Assembly: GCF_036010505.1 (NCBI RefSeq)
Contig: NZ_CP108569.1
Coordinates: 2,730,001 to 2,794,000, forward strand
Origin: Streptomyces sp. NBC_01197
GTDB taxonomy: Bacteria; Actinomycetota; Actinomycetes; Streptomycetales; Streptomycetaceae
Direction of reading: 5' to 3'
DNA length: 64,000 nt
Positions 34,481 to 42,912 of the stretch are shown here, in pieces; positions within the stretch are counted from its first letter, which is position 1, and each line of letters starts with the position of its first letter. The position numbers and the translations under genes were made by a program. Below the pieces are notes generated by a model that ran no database searches, was not told the DNA's origin, and worked only from the letters and a program-made list of their open reading frames with translations.

Positions 34481-34861
34481 TCAGCGGCCCGGCAGCAGGT
34501 CCTTGAGCGCACCGCCGCTGGTCAGCGGGGAGGTGAGGAGGGCCGTCGAGACGGGCTTGAAGTCGGCCACCTGGGTGCCGACCGCGTTGTCGAGCGGGTC
34601 GACCCCGGTCTTGGCCAGCGGGTCGAGCTGGAGGCTGGCCACCGGCGCGGTGGCGTAACCGACGGCACCGGTCAGGACCCGGACCGGCGACGGGCCGAGG
34701 CTGCCGAGAAGCGCGGTGGGGCCGCCCGAGCCGGGGGCCGCGGGCGTGGCGGCCTGTGCGGCCGCACCGCCCATACCGAGCGCCGCACCGGCCACGGTGA
34801 CGGTGAGGCCGATACGGAGCAGGGCGTTCCGCCGGGGCGCGGGCGCTGCATGTGATGCCAT
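34481..34861 (-). CDS. Small secreted protein
   Basis: 126 residues from the ATG at 34861 (AGGAAT 8 nt upstream). A signal peptide (RRNALLRIGLTVTVAGAALG, then AAAQAATPA cleavage region) is followed by a Gly/Pro/Leu-rich mature part with no Cys, ending LKDLLPGR. No known family. Resembles in style the secreted protein at 42913. The long upstream in-frame extension is rejected. Confidence 0.72.
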   Translation of the reverse strand: MASHAAPAPRRNALLRIGLTVTVAGAALGMGGAAAQAATPAAPGSGGPTALLGSLGPSPVRVLTGAVGYATAPVASLQLDPLAKTGVDPLDNAVGTQVADFKPVSTALLTSPLTSGGALKDLLPGR

Positions 34862-35002
34862 GGGATTCCTGACTCGCAGAGTAAGAGGATGAGCACAAAG
34901 AGTAGTTGCTGTGCGGCCTCCGTTCCAAAGACCGCAGCAGGACCGCAGCAACCTCACTCCTGGGAGTAGCCCGGACCGCTGGATGCGGGAGAATGGTCTT
35001 CC

Positions 35003-35659
35003 GTGAGTCACTCCCAGTCCATACCGACCCGCGTCGTCCTGCTCGCGGGCCCCTCCGGATCCGGCAAGTCGTCCCTCGCGGCGCGTTCGGGCCTGCCCGT
35101 CCTGCGCCTGGACGACTTCTACAAGGAAGCCGGCGACCCGACGCTGCCGCAGGTCCCCGGCAGCCCGGACATCGACTGGGACTCACCGCTGTCGTGGGAC
35201 GCGGACGCGGCGGTGGCCGCGATCCAGGAACTGTGCCGGACGGGCCGTACGAACGTACCGGTGTACGACATCTCCGCCAGCGCCCGCGTCGGTCGCGAGG
35301 CGCTCGGCATCGGCCCGGCACCCGTGTTCATCGCGGAGGGCATCTTCGCTGCGGACATCGTGCGGCGGTGCGAGGAGCTGGGCGTACTGGCGGACGCGCT
35401 CTGTCTGCGCGGGCGGCCTTCCACCACGTTCCGGCGACGGCTGATGCGGGATCTGCGCGAGGGGCGCAAGTCGGTGCCGTTCCTGCTGCGTCGGGGATGG
35501 CGGCTGATGCGGTCCGAACGGGGCATCGTGGCACGGCAGTCGGGACTGGGGGCGCACCCGTGCGACAAGCGGGAGGCGCTGGGCCGCCTCGCGGCGGCCT
35601 GCACACCGGCCGGATCCCTGGGGCCCGCCCGTCCGGCCAGGTCGGCCCGGCCGGTCTGA
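35003..35659 (+). CDS. Uridine kinase-like P-loop kinase
   Basis: 218 residues, GTG start. Walker A GPSGSGKSS at 16-24, RLDDFYKEAGDP just after, and DWDSPLSWD in the nucleoside-binding region. Phosphorylates uridine/cytidine to the monophosphate with NTP; it would let the cell salvage pyrimidine nucleosides instead of degrading them. No nucleoside-type palindrome is seen before it. Confidence 0.85.
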   Translation: MSHSQSIPTRVVLLAGPSGSGKSSLAARSGLPVLRLDDFYKEAGDPTLPQVPGSPDIDWDSPLSWDADAAVAAIQELCRTGRTNVPVYDISASARVGREALGIGPAPVFIAEGIFAADIVRRCEELGVLADALCLRGRPSTTFRRRLMRDLREGRKSVPFLLRRGWRLMRSERGIVARQSGLGAHPCDKREALGRLAAACTPAGSLGPARPARSARPV

Positions 35660-35779
35660 GCGCCTGCCCCAGCCCGGCCGCACTCCGGCGCACCCTCATC
35701 GGGCGCCGGCCCTTCGAACCGCGAATTCGACACTCCACGGCCGGCAGCCAACTCCCGGGCGGGGCCTGGTGCCGCGGCA

Positions 35780-36394
35780 TCAGCCCGTTCGACGCGCCGC
35801 GACCGGCCCGACGGCGGGTACCGGCCACGGGCCGACCGCCCGCTGACCGGCCGGTGAGGTGTCGGGGCCGGTCCCGGCAGGACACGAGACCGCGGCCCAG
35901 ACCGCCTTCCCGTCATTGTCCGGAGTGGTCCAGCCCCAGGCCTCGCTGAGGCAGTCGATGATGTGCAGACCGCGGCCCGACTGGGCCAGGAAGTCCGGTT
36001 CCTTGATCCGCGGGACGGCGGTGCTGGGGTCACAGACCGCGAACAGCACGGTCCCACGCCTGCGCAGCATCCCCAGCCAGACCGCCTGTCCGGGCGCCGA
36101 CCATGCGGGAAGGGCCCCGAGCCCGTACCGCAGGGCGTTGCTGAGGAGTTCGGAGACGATGAGCGCCGCGTTGTCGACGAGCGGGCTCAACGACCAGTCG
36201 CGCAGCAGGGATCCGGTGAACCGGCGACCCTCGCCGACCGCCTGACCTCCGGGCGGCAGCGCGCAGGCCGTGAAGCGGACGGACGCGGCGTCTGTCTCCT
36301 CGTGCCGGAACGCGTCGCACAGCGCACGGCCCAGCAGGCGGTGCACCGTGGGCCCGGGTAAAGAGCCGGTTGGTCCGGTCGAGCGGGATGTCAT
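35780..36394 (-). CDS. ATP-binding anti-sigma-type regulatory protein (HATPase_c)
   Basis: 204 residues from the ATG near 36394 (GGAG 6 nt upstream). The GHKL pattern is ALIVSELLSNALRYG (N-box), FAVCDPSTAVP (G1) and GRGLHIIDCLSEAWGW (G2). Single-domain ATPases of this kind in Streptomyces are anti-sigma-like or standalone serine kinases, commonly near XRE/DUF397 pairs as here. The last 30 residues are Pro/Arg-rich and unconserved in appearance. Confidence 0.82.
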   Translation of the reverse strand: MTSRSTGPTGSLPGPTVHRLLGRALCDAFRHEETDAASVRFTACALPPGGQAVGEGRRFTGSLLRDWSLSPLVDNAALIVSELLSNALRYGLGALPAWSAPGQAVWLGMLRRRGTVLFAVCDPSTAVPRIKEPDFLAQSGRGLHIIDCLSEAWGWTTPDNDGKAVWAAVSCPAGTGPDTSPAGQRAVGPWPVPAVGPVAARRTG

Positions 36395-36485
36395 CGCGAT
36401 CTCCGAGGAGCAGCAGCCAGACGTCACAAGCGGGTTGATCGGCTGCCACTATCCCCCTCCGAGGGATGGTGCCGCAACTGCATCT

Positions 36486-36545
36486 GCAATTACAGTTCCG
36501 GCTGACGTAATTGCCGCGGCAAGTGCAGCTGCAATTGCATATGCA
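36486..36545. promoter_or_regulatory. Dense palindromic, AT-rich control region
   Basis: Within 60 bp: GCAATTAC (36486-36493) and GTAATTGC (36507-36514) as a perfect inverted repeat, the palindrome GCAATTGC at 36531-36538 and the palindrome TGCATATGCA at 36536-36545. GC content is far below the surroundings. It lies between the divergent ATPase and DUF397 genes, a probable multi-site operator. Confidence 0.65.
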
Positions 36546-36589
36546 TGACGCCTGGTCAGGCGTGCGCACCCCGACGAGGAGTGATCAAT

Positions 36590-36826
36590 ATGCGACAGAT
36601 CGCGAACGGAACACGATCCGACCTGATCGACAACGCACTTTGGAAGAAAAGTCAGCACAGTGCCCCCGGAGGCAACTGCGTGGAGGTCGCGGCGCTCCCC
36701 GACGGCAGCGTCGCGATGCGCAACTCCCGTCACCCGCAGGGCCCCGCGCTGGTGTACACGCGTGCGGAGATCGCCGCGTTCATCGCCGGGGCCAAGGACG
36801 GCGAGTTCGACGCACTGTCCACCTGA
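36590..36826 (+). CDS. DUF397 protein
   Basis: 78 residues. Pattern: LWKKSQHSAPGGNCVEVA, then RNSRHPQGPAL and FIAGAKDGEFDAL. Start chosen at the ATG 36590; in-frame upstream codons from 36545 run into the palindromic region. Followed by an XRE/DUF5753 regulator, so it forms the second such pair in the window. Confidence 0.87.
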   Translation: MRQIANGTRSDLIDNALWKKSQHSAPGGNCVEVAALPDGSVAMRNSRHPQGPALVYTRAEIAAFIAGAKDGEFDALST

Positions 36827-36927
36827 GCCCCTCGGTAGCGGCGGAGACCATCCTGCTGTACGCGACCCGGGGGCGGATGGGAGACTGGCACTCTTCGTGT
36901 CCGTCCAGTCGCCTTACGGGAGTTGGC

Positions 36928-37839
36928 ATGACCGCCATACAGCGGCCGACCAGTGAACAGCTTTCGATAAGGCGGTACCTGGACCACCAGCACACCGGTC
37001 CGACCGCCCTGCGCATCCTGCTGGGGGCACGGCTGCGCCGGCTCCGGCAGGACCGCGGGGTCTCGCGCGTGGACGCGGGCAGGGCGATCCGGGCGTCGGA
37101 CGCCAAGATCACCCGGCTCGAACGCGGCCAGGTCGGATTCAAGCAGCGCGACGTCATCGACCTGCTGACCCTCTACCGCGTACTGGACGAGGAATCCCGG
37201 GCCGACTACCTGGAGATGACCCGGCAGGCCAACCTGCCGGGGTGGTGGCACCGGTACAACGACGTGCTGGAAAGCTGGTTCGAGCTGCATGTCGGCCTGG
37301 AGGAGGCCGCGTCCCTCATCCGCACCTACGAGGTCCAGTTCCTCCCCGGCCTGCTCCAGACACCCGAATACGCCCGGGTCATCACGCGCCTCGGCTACCC
37401 GAGCGCTCCCGAGTCCAAGGTGAACCGCCTGGTCGACCTCCGCATGGAGCGGCAGAAGCTGCTCACCAGGACCGAGGCGCCGGTGCTGTGGACGGTCGTG
37501 GACGAAGCCGTCCTGCGCCGCCCCTTCGGCGGGGCCGAGGTGATGCGCGGACAGCTCGAACATCTCCTCGAAGTGGCCGAACTTCCCAATGTGACACTGC
37601 AGATCGCCCCGTTCAGCGTGGGCGCGATGGCGGCGGCCGGCACCCCCATCACCATCCTGAGGTTCGACGAACCGGATCTGCCGGACAAGGTCTACCTGGA
37701 ACAGCTGACCGGCGCGGTCTACCTCGACAAGCAGGAGGAGATCGACCAGTACTCGCTGATCATGGACCGCCTGGTCACCGAGGCGGACAGGCCGCAGGAC
37801 GCCGCCCCCTTCATCAAGCGGCTCCTCGACCGGACATAG
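36928..37839 (+). CDS. XRE-family regulator with DUF5753 domain
   Basis: 303 residues from the ATG at 36928 (GGGAG 5 nt upstream). HTH about 28-80 (LRILLGARLRRLRQDRGVSR and following, ITRLERGQ), then a DUF5753 domain (FLPGLLQTPEYARVI, DEAVLRRPFGG, LQIAPFSVG). A WhiJ-like regulator paired with the DUF397 gene and probably also with the ATP-binding protein encoded divergently. A perfect 19-bp terminator stem follows. Confidence 0.9.
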   Translation: MTAIQRPTSEQLSIRRYLDHQHTGPTALRILLGARLRRLRQDRGVSRVDAGRAIRASDAKITRLERGQVGFKQRDVIDLLTLYRVLDEESRADYLEMTRQANLPGWWHRYNDVLESWFELHVGLEEAASLIRTYEVQFLPGLLQTPEYARVITRLGYPSAPESKVNRLVDLRMERQKLLTRTEAPVLWTVVDEAVLRRPFGGAEVMRGQLEHLLEVAELPNVTLQIAPFSVGAMAAAGTPITILRFDEPDLPDKVYLEQLTGAVYLDKQEEIDQYSLIMDRLVTEADRPQDAAPFIKRLLDRT

Positions 37840-37884
37840 GGAAGAGGGCCGGACAGGCGCCCCCGGCCTGTCCGGCCCTCTTCC
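37840..37884 (+). terminator. Very strong intrinsic-type terminator
   Basis: A perfect 19-bp stem (37840-37858 with 37866-37884, GGAAGAGGGCCGGACAGGC and its complement) around a 7-nt C-rich loop, starting 1 bp after the XRE stop. Confidence 0.9.
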
Positions 37885-37971
37885 GCTTCCCCCGCGCTCC
37901 CCCGGGCCCCGTGCCCCGCCCCCATAACGCCCGCTGTCTCCCCCCGGGACAGCGGTCCCTCCCCCGGCCCC

Positions 37972-38730
37972 TCAGGCGACGAGTGCGCCGAAGGACTCCT
38001 GCTCGTCACGGCCGAAGCTGAGGACGTTGTCCTCACGCAGCCGGCGCAGGGAGCGCCAGATGCTGGACTTCACCGTGCCGACACTGATGTCGAGAATCTC
38101 CGCGATCTCGGGATCCGTACGGCCCTCGTAGTACCGCAGCACCAGCATCGTGCGCTGCGTCTCGGGCAGCCGGGCCAGCGCCTGCCAGAGCACCGCGCGC
38201 AGCTCGGTGCCGCGCATCGCGTCCGTGTCGCCCACCGTCTCCGGGAGCTGCTCGGTCGGGTACTCGTTGAGCTTGCGCCTGCGCCAGGCGCTGATGTGCA
38301 GGTTGGTCATGGTGCGGCGCAGATACCCGCCGACGGCCGCCTTGTCGCTGATCCGGTCCCAGGCGCGGTACGTCGAGAAGAGCGCGCTCTGGAGCAGGTC
38401 CTCGGCCTCGAAACGGTCGCCGGTCAGGTGGTATGCGGTGGCGTACAGGGAGGCGCGGCGTTCCTGTACGTAGGCGGTGAACTCTGCCTCCGACGCGGAG
38501 GACCGCTCCCCCGTGGTCTCCCCGTGCGCCGCCGCCTGGCTCGGCACGGCCGCCTTCGCGACCGCCGCGGGTGCGTCAACCACCGTCATGTACGCCGGGT
38601 GCTGACGCCCGGTGCCACGAGAGCACCCCCGCCCTCCCGCGGCACCGGACTTCTCACTGTTGCGTGCGGTCACCACGTCGTGGAGCCGCGTGATTACTGC
38701 GCCGGAGTTGTTGCTGTGCAGTGTGTTCAT
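37972..38730 (-). CDS. sigQ: SigE-family ECF sigma factor SigQ
   Basis: 252 residues from the ATG at 38730 (MNTLHSNNSG; a G-rich Shine-Dalgarno 6-7 nt upstream). Region 2: RRASLYATAYHLTGDRFEAE, LLQSALFSTYRAWDRI; region 4: LPETQRTMLVLRYYEGRTDP, IAEILDISVGTVKS. Gene order, divergent from the AfsQ1-like regulator, matches the known S. coelicolor sigQ-afsQ1-afsQ2 locus, in which AfsQ1 activates sigQ. An AfsQ1-type box lies upstream at 38814. Confidence 0.9.
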   Translation of the reverse strand: MNTLHSNNSGAVITRLHDVVTARNSEKSGAAGGRGCSRGTGRQHPAYMTVVDAPAAVAKAAVPSQAAAHGETTGERSSASEAEFTAYVQERRASLYATAYHLTGDRFEAEDLLQSALFSTYRAWDRISDKAAVGGYLRRTMTNLHISAWRRRKLNEYPTEQLPETVGDTDAMRGTELRAVLWQALARLPETQRTMLVLRYYEGRTDPEIAEILDISVGTVKSSIWRSLRRLREDNVLSFGRDEQESFGALVA

Positions 38731-38813
38731 CTCGCGCCCCCCGCCGTGGAGTCGTGCTTCGGTCTGTTGATGAAGAGCTTGCCTGCGCAGTTTCATGAGG
38801 GTGTCTGTCGACT

Positions 38814-38829
38814 GTCACAGGCGCGTCAC
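38814..38829. promoter_or_regulatory. AfsQ1-type binding box (GTCAC-N6-GTCAC)
   Basis: GTCAC at 38814-38818 and GTCAC at 38825-38829 with exactly 6 nt between, an exact fit to the published AfsQ1 consensus GTnAC-N6-GTnAC. It lies 84 bp upstream of the sigQ ATG in the 327-bp divergent sigQ/afsQ1 gap. Closer to afsQ1, more GTnAC pentamers cluster (38991, 39000, 39005) but with other spacing. The rest of the gap shows no gene. Confidence 0.85.
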
Positions 38830-39057
38830 AAGGGGTGGGGCGGGAGGTGTCCTGAGTGGCGGCAGTGGTGACAGAGGCGGCATACCGGGGGTCTGCGGAG
38901 CATCAGAGGGGGCTCTCGGCGGGTCCCTGGACGGGCTCCGGGACGGACCCCAGGATGTCTGGCGCGCGGTGACAGGGTCCTCCACGCAGAGTCACGGCGG
39001 TCACGTAACCACCGCCGGAGGTCGAACTCCCCTGTCCCATGGGCCAGAATGGCCCTC

Positions 39058-39735
39058 GTGCCTTTCCTGTTGCTGATCGAGGACGACGACGCCATCCGTA
39101 CGGCTCTTGAGCTGTCTCTGTCACGCCAGGGGCACCGGGTGGCCACAGCCGCCACCGGCGAGGACGGTCTCCAGCTGCTGCGTGAACAGCGGCCCGATCT
39201 GATCGTGCTGGATGTGATGCTGCCCGGAATCGATGGTTTCGAGGTGTGCCGGCGGATCAGACGCACCGACCAACTGCCGATCATCCTGCTGACCGCGCGC
39301 AACGACGACATCGACGTGGTGGTCGGCCTCGAATCCGGCGCCGACGACTATGTGGTCAAGCCGGTGCAGGGGCGGGTGCTCGACGCCCGTATCCGCGCCG
39401 TACTGCGCCGCGGGGAGCGTGAGTCCACCGACTCCGCCGCCTTCGGCAGTCTCGTCATCGACCGTTCGGCGATGACCGTGACGAAGAACGGCGAGGACCT
39501 CCAGCTCACCCCGACCGAGCTCCGTCTGCTGCTCGAACTGAGCCGCAGGCCCGGACAGGCGCTCTCCCGCCAGCAGCTGCTGCGGCTGGTCTGGGAGCAC
39601 GACTACCTCGGTGACTCACGGCTGGTCGACGCCTGCGTGCAGCGGCTGCGCGCCAAGGTGGAGGACGTGCCGTCCTCGCCGACCCTGATCCGTACGGTCC
39701 GCGGCGTCGGCTACCGGCTGGACACGCCTCAGTGA
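39058..39735 (+). CDS. afsQ1: Response regulator AfsQ1
   Basis: 225 residues from the GTG at 39058 (MPFLLLIEDDDAIRTALELS); the ATG at 39049 would add three residues. Receiver acidic residues at 8-10, phospho-acceptor Asp52 (LIVLDVMLPG), conserved Lys in YVVKPVQ; OmpR-type winged helix at the C-terminus (TVRGVGYRLDTP). The sequence agrees with AfsQ1 as I remember it, and the neighbours (divergent sigQ, downstream kinase, lipoprotein) fit. AfsQ1 links nitrogen or glutamate-rich growth to antibiotic production in S. coelicolor. Confidence 0.94.
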   Translation: MPFLLLIEDDDAIRTALELSLSRQGHRVATAATGEDGLQLLREQRPDLIVLDVMLPGIDGFEVCRRIRRTDQLPIILLTARNDDIDVVVGLESGADDYVVKPVQGRVLDARIRAVLRRGERESTDSAAFGSLVIDRSAMTVTKNGEDLQLTPTELRLLLELSRRPGQALSRQQLLRLVWEHDYLGDSRLVDACVQRLRAKVEDVPSSPTLIRTVRGVGYRLDTPQ

Positions 39736-41231
39736 CTCGTCCGTCCTTCCACGGGCTGCGCCTCACCAGCCTGCGGCTGCGCCTCGTCGTCGTCTTCGCC
39801 CTGGTCGCGCTCACGGCCGCCGTCTCCGCCTCCGGCATCGCGTACTGGCTCAACCGCGAGGCGGTGCTGACCCGTACCCAGGACTCCGCGCTCAAGGACT
39901 TCCGGCAGGAGATGCAGAACCACGCGGCCTCGCTGCCGCTGCGGCCGACGCAGAACGAGCTGCAGAGCGCGGCGGTACGGATGGCCGGGTCCAGCAATCC
40001 CGGTTACAGCGTGCTGCTGGTCGGCGAGCGGGCCAAGGGCAAGCCCGTCATCGGCTACTCCGACCTGGACACCTTCACGCTCGCCGATGTGCCGCACCAG
40101 CTGCAGGAAGCGGTGGCCAGGCAGCAGAAGGTCGGCTCGGACGAGCGCTCGACGTATCACCTCTTCTGGCAGCGCGTCACACTGCGCGGGAAGCCGTACC
40201 TGGTGAGCGGCGCGAAGATCATCGGGGGCGGGCCCACCGGCTACATGCTCACCTCGCTCGACCAGGAGCGGCAGGACCTCAGCTCGCTCGCCTGGTCCCT
40301 GGCCATCGCCACCGCACTGGCCCTGATCGGCTCGGCGCTGCTCGCCCAGGCAGCGGCGACGACGGTGCTCCGGCCCGTGCAGCGGCTCGGTGAAGCGGCC
40401 CGGCGGCTCGGTGAGGGCAAGCTCGACACCCGGCTCAGGGTCTCCGGCACCGACGAGCTGGCCGAGCTGTCCAGGACGTTCAACAAGACGGCCGCGGCCC
40501 TGGAGGAGAAGGTCAGCAACATGAGCGAGCGGGAGGAGGCCAGCCGCCGCTTCGTCGCCGACATGTCGCACGAGCTGCGGACGCCGCTGACCGCGATCAC
40601 CGCGGTCTCGGAGGTCCTGGAGGAGGAGGCGGACAGCCTCGATCCGATGATCGCGCCCGCCGTGGAGCTGGTGGTGAGCGAGACCCGCAGGCTGAACACC
40701 CTGGTGGAGAATCTGATGGAGGTCACCCGCTTCGATGCGGGGACGGCCCGGCTGGTGCTCGACGACGTGGACATCGCCGACCAGATCACCGCTTGCATCG
40801 ACGCGCGCGCCTGGCTCGACGCGGTGGAGCTGGACGCGGACCGCGGCATCATGGTGCGGCTCGACCCGCGCCGTCTCGATGTGATCCTGGCGAATCTGAT
40901 CGGGAACGCGCTGAAGCACGGCGGTTCGCCGGTCCGGGTCGCCGTGCGGATCGACGGCGAGGAGCTGGTCATCGCGGTGCAGGACCACGGCCCCGGCATC
41001 CCCGAGGACGTGCTCCCGCACGTCTTCGACCGCTTCTACAAGGCGAGCGCGTCCCGGCCCCGTTCCGAGGGCAGCGGGCTCGGCCTCTCCATCGCGATGG
41101 AGAACGCGCACATCCACGGCGGCGACATCACCGCGTCGAACGCGGCGGACGGTGGCGCGGTCTTCGAACTGCGGCTGCCGCGCGACCCTGTTGACCCTGC
41201 CCGCGACGCCCAGGAAGGCGACGGCGCATGA
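39732..41231 (+). CDS. afsQ2: Sensor histidine kinase AfsQ2
   Basis: 499 residues, GTG inside GTGA of the afsQ1 stop. TM1 about 14-36, extracytoplasmic sensor about 37-180, TM2 about 190-215, HAMP, H-box DMSHELRTPLTAI (His near 280), N-box LIGNALKHGG, G-boxes DHGPGIPED and SEGSGLGLSIAMENAHIHG. Cognate to AfsQ1 by position. Its stop overlaps the lipoprotein start. Confidence 0.93.
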   Translation: MTRPSFHGLRLTSLRLRLVVVFALVALTAAVSASGIAYWLNREAVLTRTQDSALKDFRQEMQNHAASLPLRPTQNELQSAAVRMAGSSNPGYSVLLVGERAKGKPVIGYSDLDTFTLADVPHQLQEAVARQQKVGSDERSTYHLFWQRVTLRGKPYLVSGAKIIGGGPTGYMLTSLDQERQDLSSLAWSLAIATALALIGSALLAQAAATTVLRPVQRLGEAARRLGEGKLDTRLRVSGTDELAELSRTFNKTAAALEEKVSNMSEREEASRRFVADMSHELRTPLTAITAVSEVLEEEADSLDPMIAPAVELVVSETRRLNTLVENLMEVTRFDAGTARLVLDDVDIADQITACIDARAWLDAVELDADRGIMVRLDPRRLDVILANLIGNALKHGGSPVRVAVRIDGEELVIAVQDHGPGIPEDVLPHVFDRFYKASASRPRSEGSGLGLSIAMENAHIHGGDITASNAADGGAVFELRLPRDPVDPARDAQEGDGA

Positions 41232-41836
41232 GGGCCGGACGAGCGAATCCCGCAGCGATACTGATGGGCCTGGCCGCGCTGTGCGCCCTGACGGCCGGGT
41301 GCGGCATCCGGAACACCTCCGTACCGGTGGACGCCGGCGCCGCGCCGTCGCGGGTGCCGTGCAACTTCCCAGCCGGTGGCGAGTCCCCGGCGCCCCAGGG
41401 CATCCCGGTCCGGGTCTACCTGGTCTGCGGGAGCCGGCTGGTCCCCGTCGACCGCACGGTGCAGATAGCGGAGGGCCGCACCCTCTCCGACGGTGTGCGG
41501 GTCGCGGAGAAGCTCCTCGACGAGCTGCGCGAGAAGCCCAGCGGGTCCGAGAAGGAGGCCGGGTTCAGTACGGATGTGCAGGCGTCCCTCTCGGTGAGCG
41601 AGGGACGCAAGAGCGACCCGGCGGGTGCGCTGCGGCTGAGCCGCGACCCGGCGGACCTGCCGGCCAACGCGCTGGCCCAGATCGTCTGTACGTACGCGGA
41701 GAGCGCGGCGGCGGAGACGGACGGCTCGGTGGTCCTCGGCGGCCCGGGCGGGGACCCTCCGCGCGCGTACTCCTGCACCCAGCAGCTGAAGACCCGGCCG
41801 GACGCCGCCCCGGAGCTGGGCGACGTACGGAGGTAG
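41228..41836 (+). CDS. Lipoprotein of the afsQ operon
   Basis: 202 residues, ATG inside ATGA of the kinase stop. Lipobox LTAGC (Cys25). The mature part has four further Cys (VPCNFP, YLVCGS, IVCTYA, YSCTQQ), suggesting two disulphides. Same place in the operon as the lipoprotein at 23059, with which it shares only weak similarity. Probably a kinase modulator. Confidence 0.85.
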   Translation: MRAGRANPAAILMGLAALCALTAGCGIRNTSVPVDAGAAPSRVPCNFPAGGESPAPQGIPVRVYLVCGSRLVPVDRTVQIAEGRTLSDGVRVAEKLLDELREKPSGSEKEAGFSTDVQASLSVSEGRKSDPAGALRLSRDPADLPANALAQIVCTYAESAAAETDGSVVLGGPGGDPPRAYSCTQQLKTRPDAAPELGDVRR

Positions 41837-41958
41837 GGCCGCGTTCGCCATTGCCCCGCCCCGGGCCCCGTGCAGGTGCGGGGCCGGTGTGGATTCGGTG
41901 ACGGCACGGTGACAAAGTCAGCGGAACCGATCCCACCGGTAGCCGCGTCTTGTGAGGT

Positions 41959-42507
41959 GTGCGTCAAGGTACGGGCGGTCGCTCCGTCATCCGTTTTCGT
42001 GTCGTGGGGGTTGTCCTCCTCGCCGCGCATCTCCTGATTGTCGGCTGGCTGACCCTGCGCCCGCTGGACGTGATGTGGGTGACCGCTTCGAACTTCACGC
42101 CGCTCGCCGGCATCAGAGCGGATCTGGCCCTGAGCCCCCTGGAGGCGGCCCGCAGGATCGGCGAGGCACTGCTGCTGCTCGCCCCGCTGGGGGTGCTGCT
42201 GCCGCTGGCCGGCGGCCGGCTGCGGGTGTCGCCCTGGGCATCGCTGGCCCGTACGGTCGCGGCGGGCGCGCTGATCTCGCTGGCCATCGAGCTGCTGCAG
42301 ACCGGAGTGCCCGGCCAGGTGGTCGATGTCGACTCGCTGCTGCTCAACACGGCGGGCGTCGCGCTGGCGCACCTACTCGTGGTGCCTGCCGTGCGGTGCC
42401 GACTGCGGCGCAGGCGGGTGGGGCGCCCGGAACGGGTCGCCGTTCTTCCGGACGAGGCCCCCCAGGTAGTTACCCCGACGATTCCCAGGGTCGGGATCGC
42501 CCCGTAG
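41959..42507 (+). CDS. VanZ-like membrane protein
   Basis: 182 residues, GTG start. Four hydrophobic segments (about 9-30, 66-86, 95-110, 125-145) with VanZ-like LTLRPLD near 32, LLLLAPLGVLLPL near 72 and SLAIELLQ near 106 (the typical IE.xQ). Some family members alter teicoplanin tolerance; function here is unknown. Confidence 0.8.
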   Translation: MRQGTGGRSVIRFRVVGVVLLAAHLLIVGWLTLRPLDVMWVTASNFTPLAGIRADLALSPLEAARRIGEALLLLAPLGVLLPLAGGRLRVSPWASLARTVAAGALISLAIELLQTGVPGQVVDVDSLLLNTAGVALAHLLVVPAVRCRLRRRRVGRPERVAVLPDEAPQVVTPTIPRVGIAP

Positions 42508-42598
42508 AGCGATGTTTTGTTCCGCCACCGGGCGTCATGATGGATGTACAGGGAGCGCGACGGAGCCGCTCCCGCGACGCTTCGCGAAGGAGCCCACC

Positions 42599-42799
42599 AT
42601 GTCCGGTCTTGTCCGCCCCCGTGAAGGCCGTGTCCTCGGCGGAGTGTGCGCGGCGCTGGCTCGGCGCTTCGGCACCTCCGCGACCACCATGCGCGTGATC
42701 TTCGTCGTCTCCTGCCTGCTGCCGGGGCCGCAGTTCCTGCTGTATCTGGCGCTGTGGATCCTGCTGCCCGGCGAGAAATCGCCGTCGGCGGCCTGGTAG
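42599..42799 (+). CDS. PspC-domain protein
   Basis: 66 residues from the ATG at 42599 (GAAGGAG 6 nt before). PspC pattern: LVRPREGRVLGGVCAALARR, then a hydrophobic segment (VIFVVSCLLPGPQFLLYLAL) and ILLPGE. A small membrane-associated envelope-stress-type protein. A strong hairpin follows at 42847. Confidence 0.88.
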   Translation: MSGLVRPREGRVLGGVCAALARRFGTSATTMRVIFVVSCLLPGPQFLLYLALWILLPGEKSPSAAW

Positions 42800-42846
42800 T
42801 CCGGAAGCCGCCCGGCTGACCCCGGACCCGGGCCCGTACACGACCG

Positions 42847-42884
42847 ACGGGGCGCACACCCTGGGAATTGGGTGCGCGCCCCGT
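42847..42884. terminator. Bidirectional terminator hairpin
   Basis: ACGGGGCGCACACCC (42847-42861) pairs with GGGTGCGCGCCCCGT (42870-42884) with one mismatch and an 8-nt loop, between the converging PspC and secreted-protein genes. Confidence 0.8.
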
Positions 42885-42912
42885 CTTCGGCTGCGCCGGG
42901 GGCAGCCGGGCG

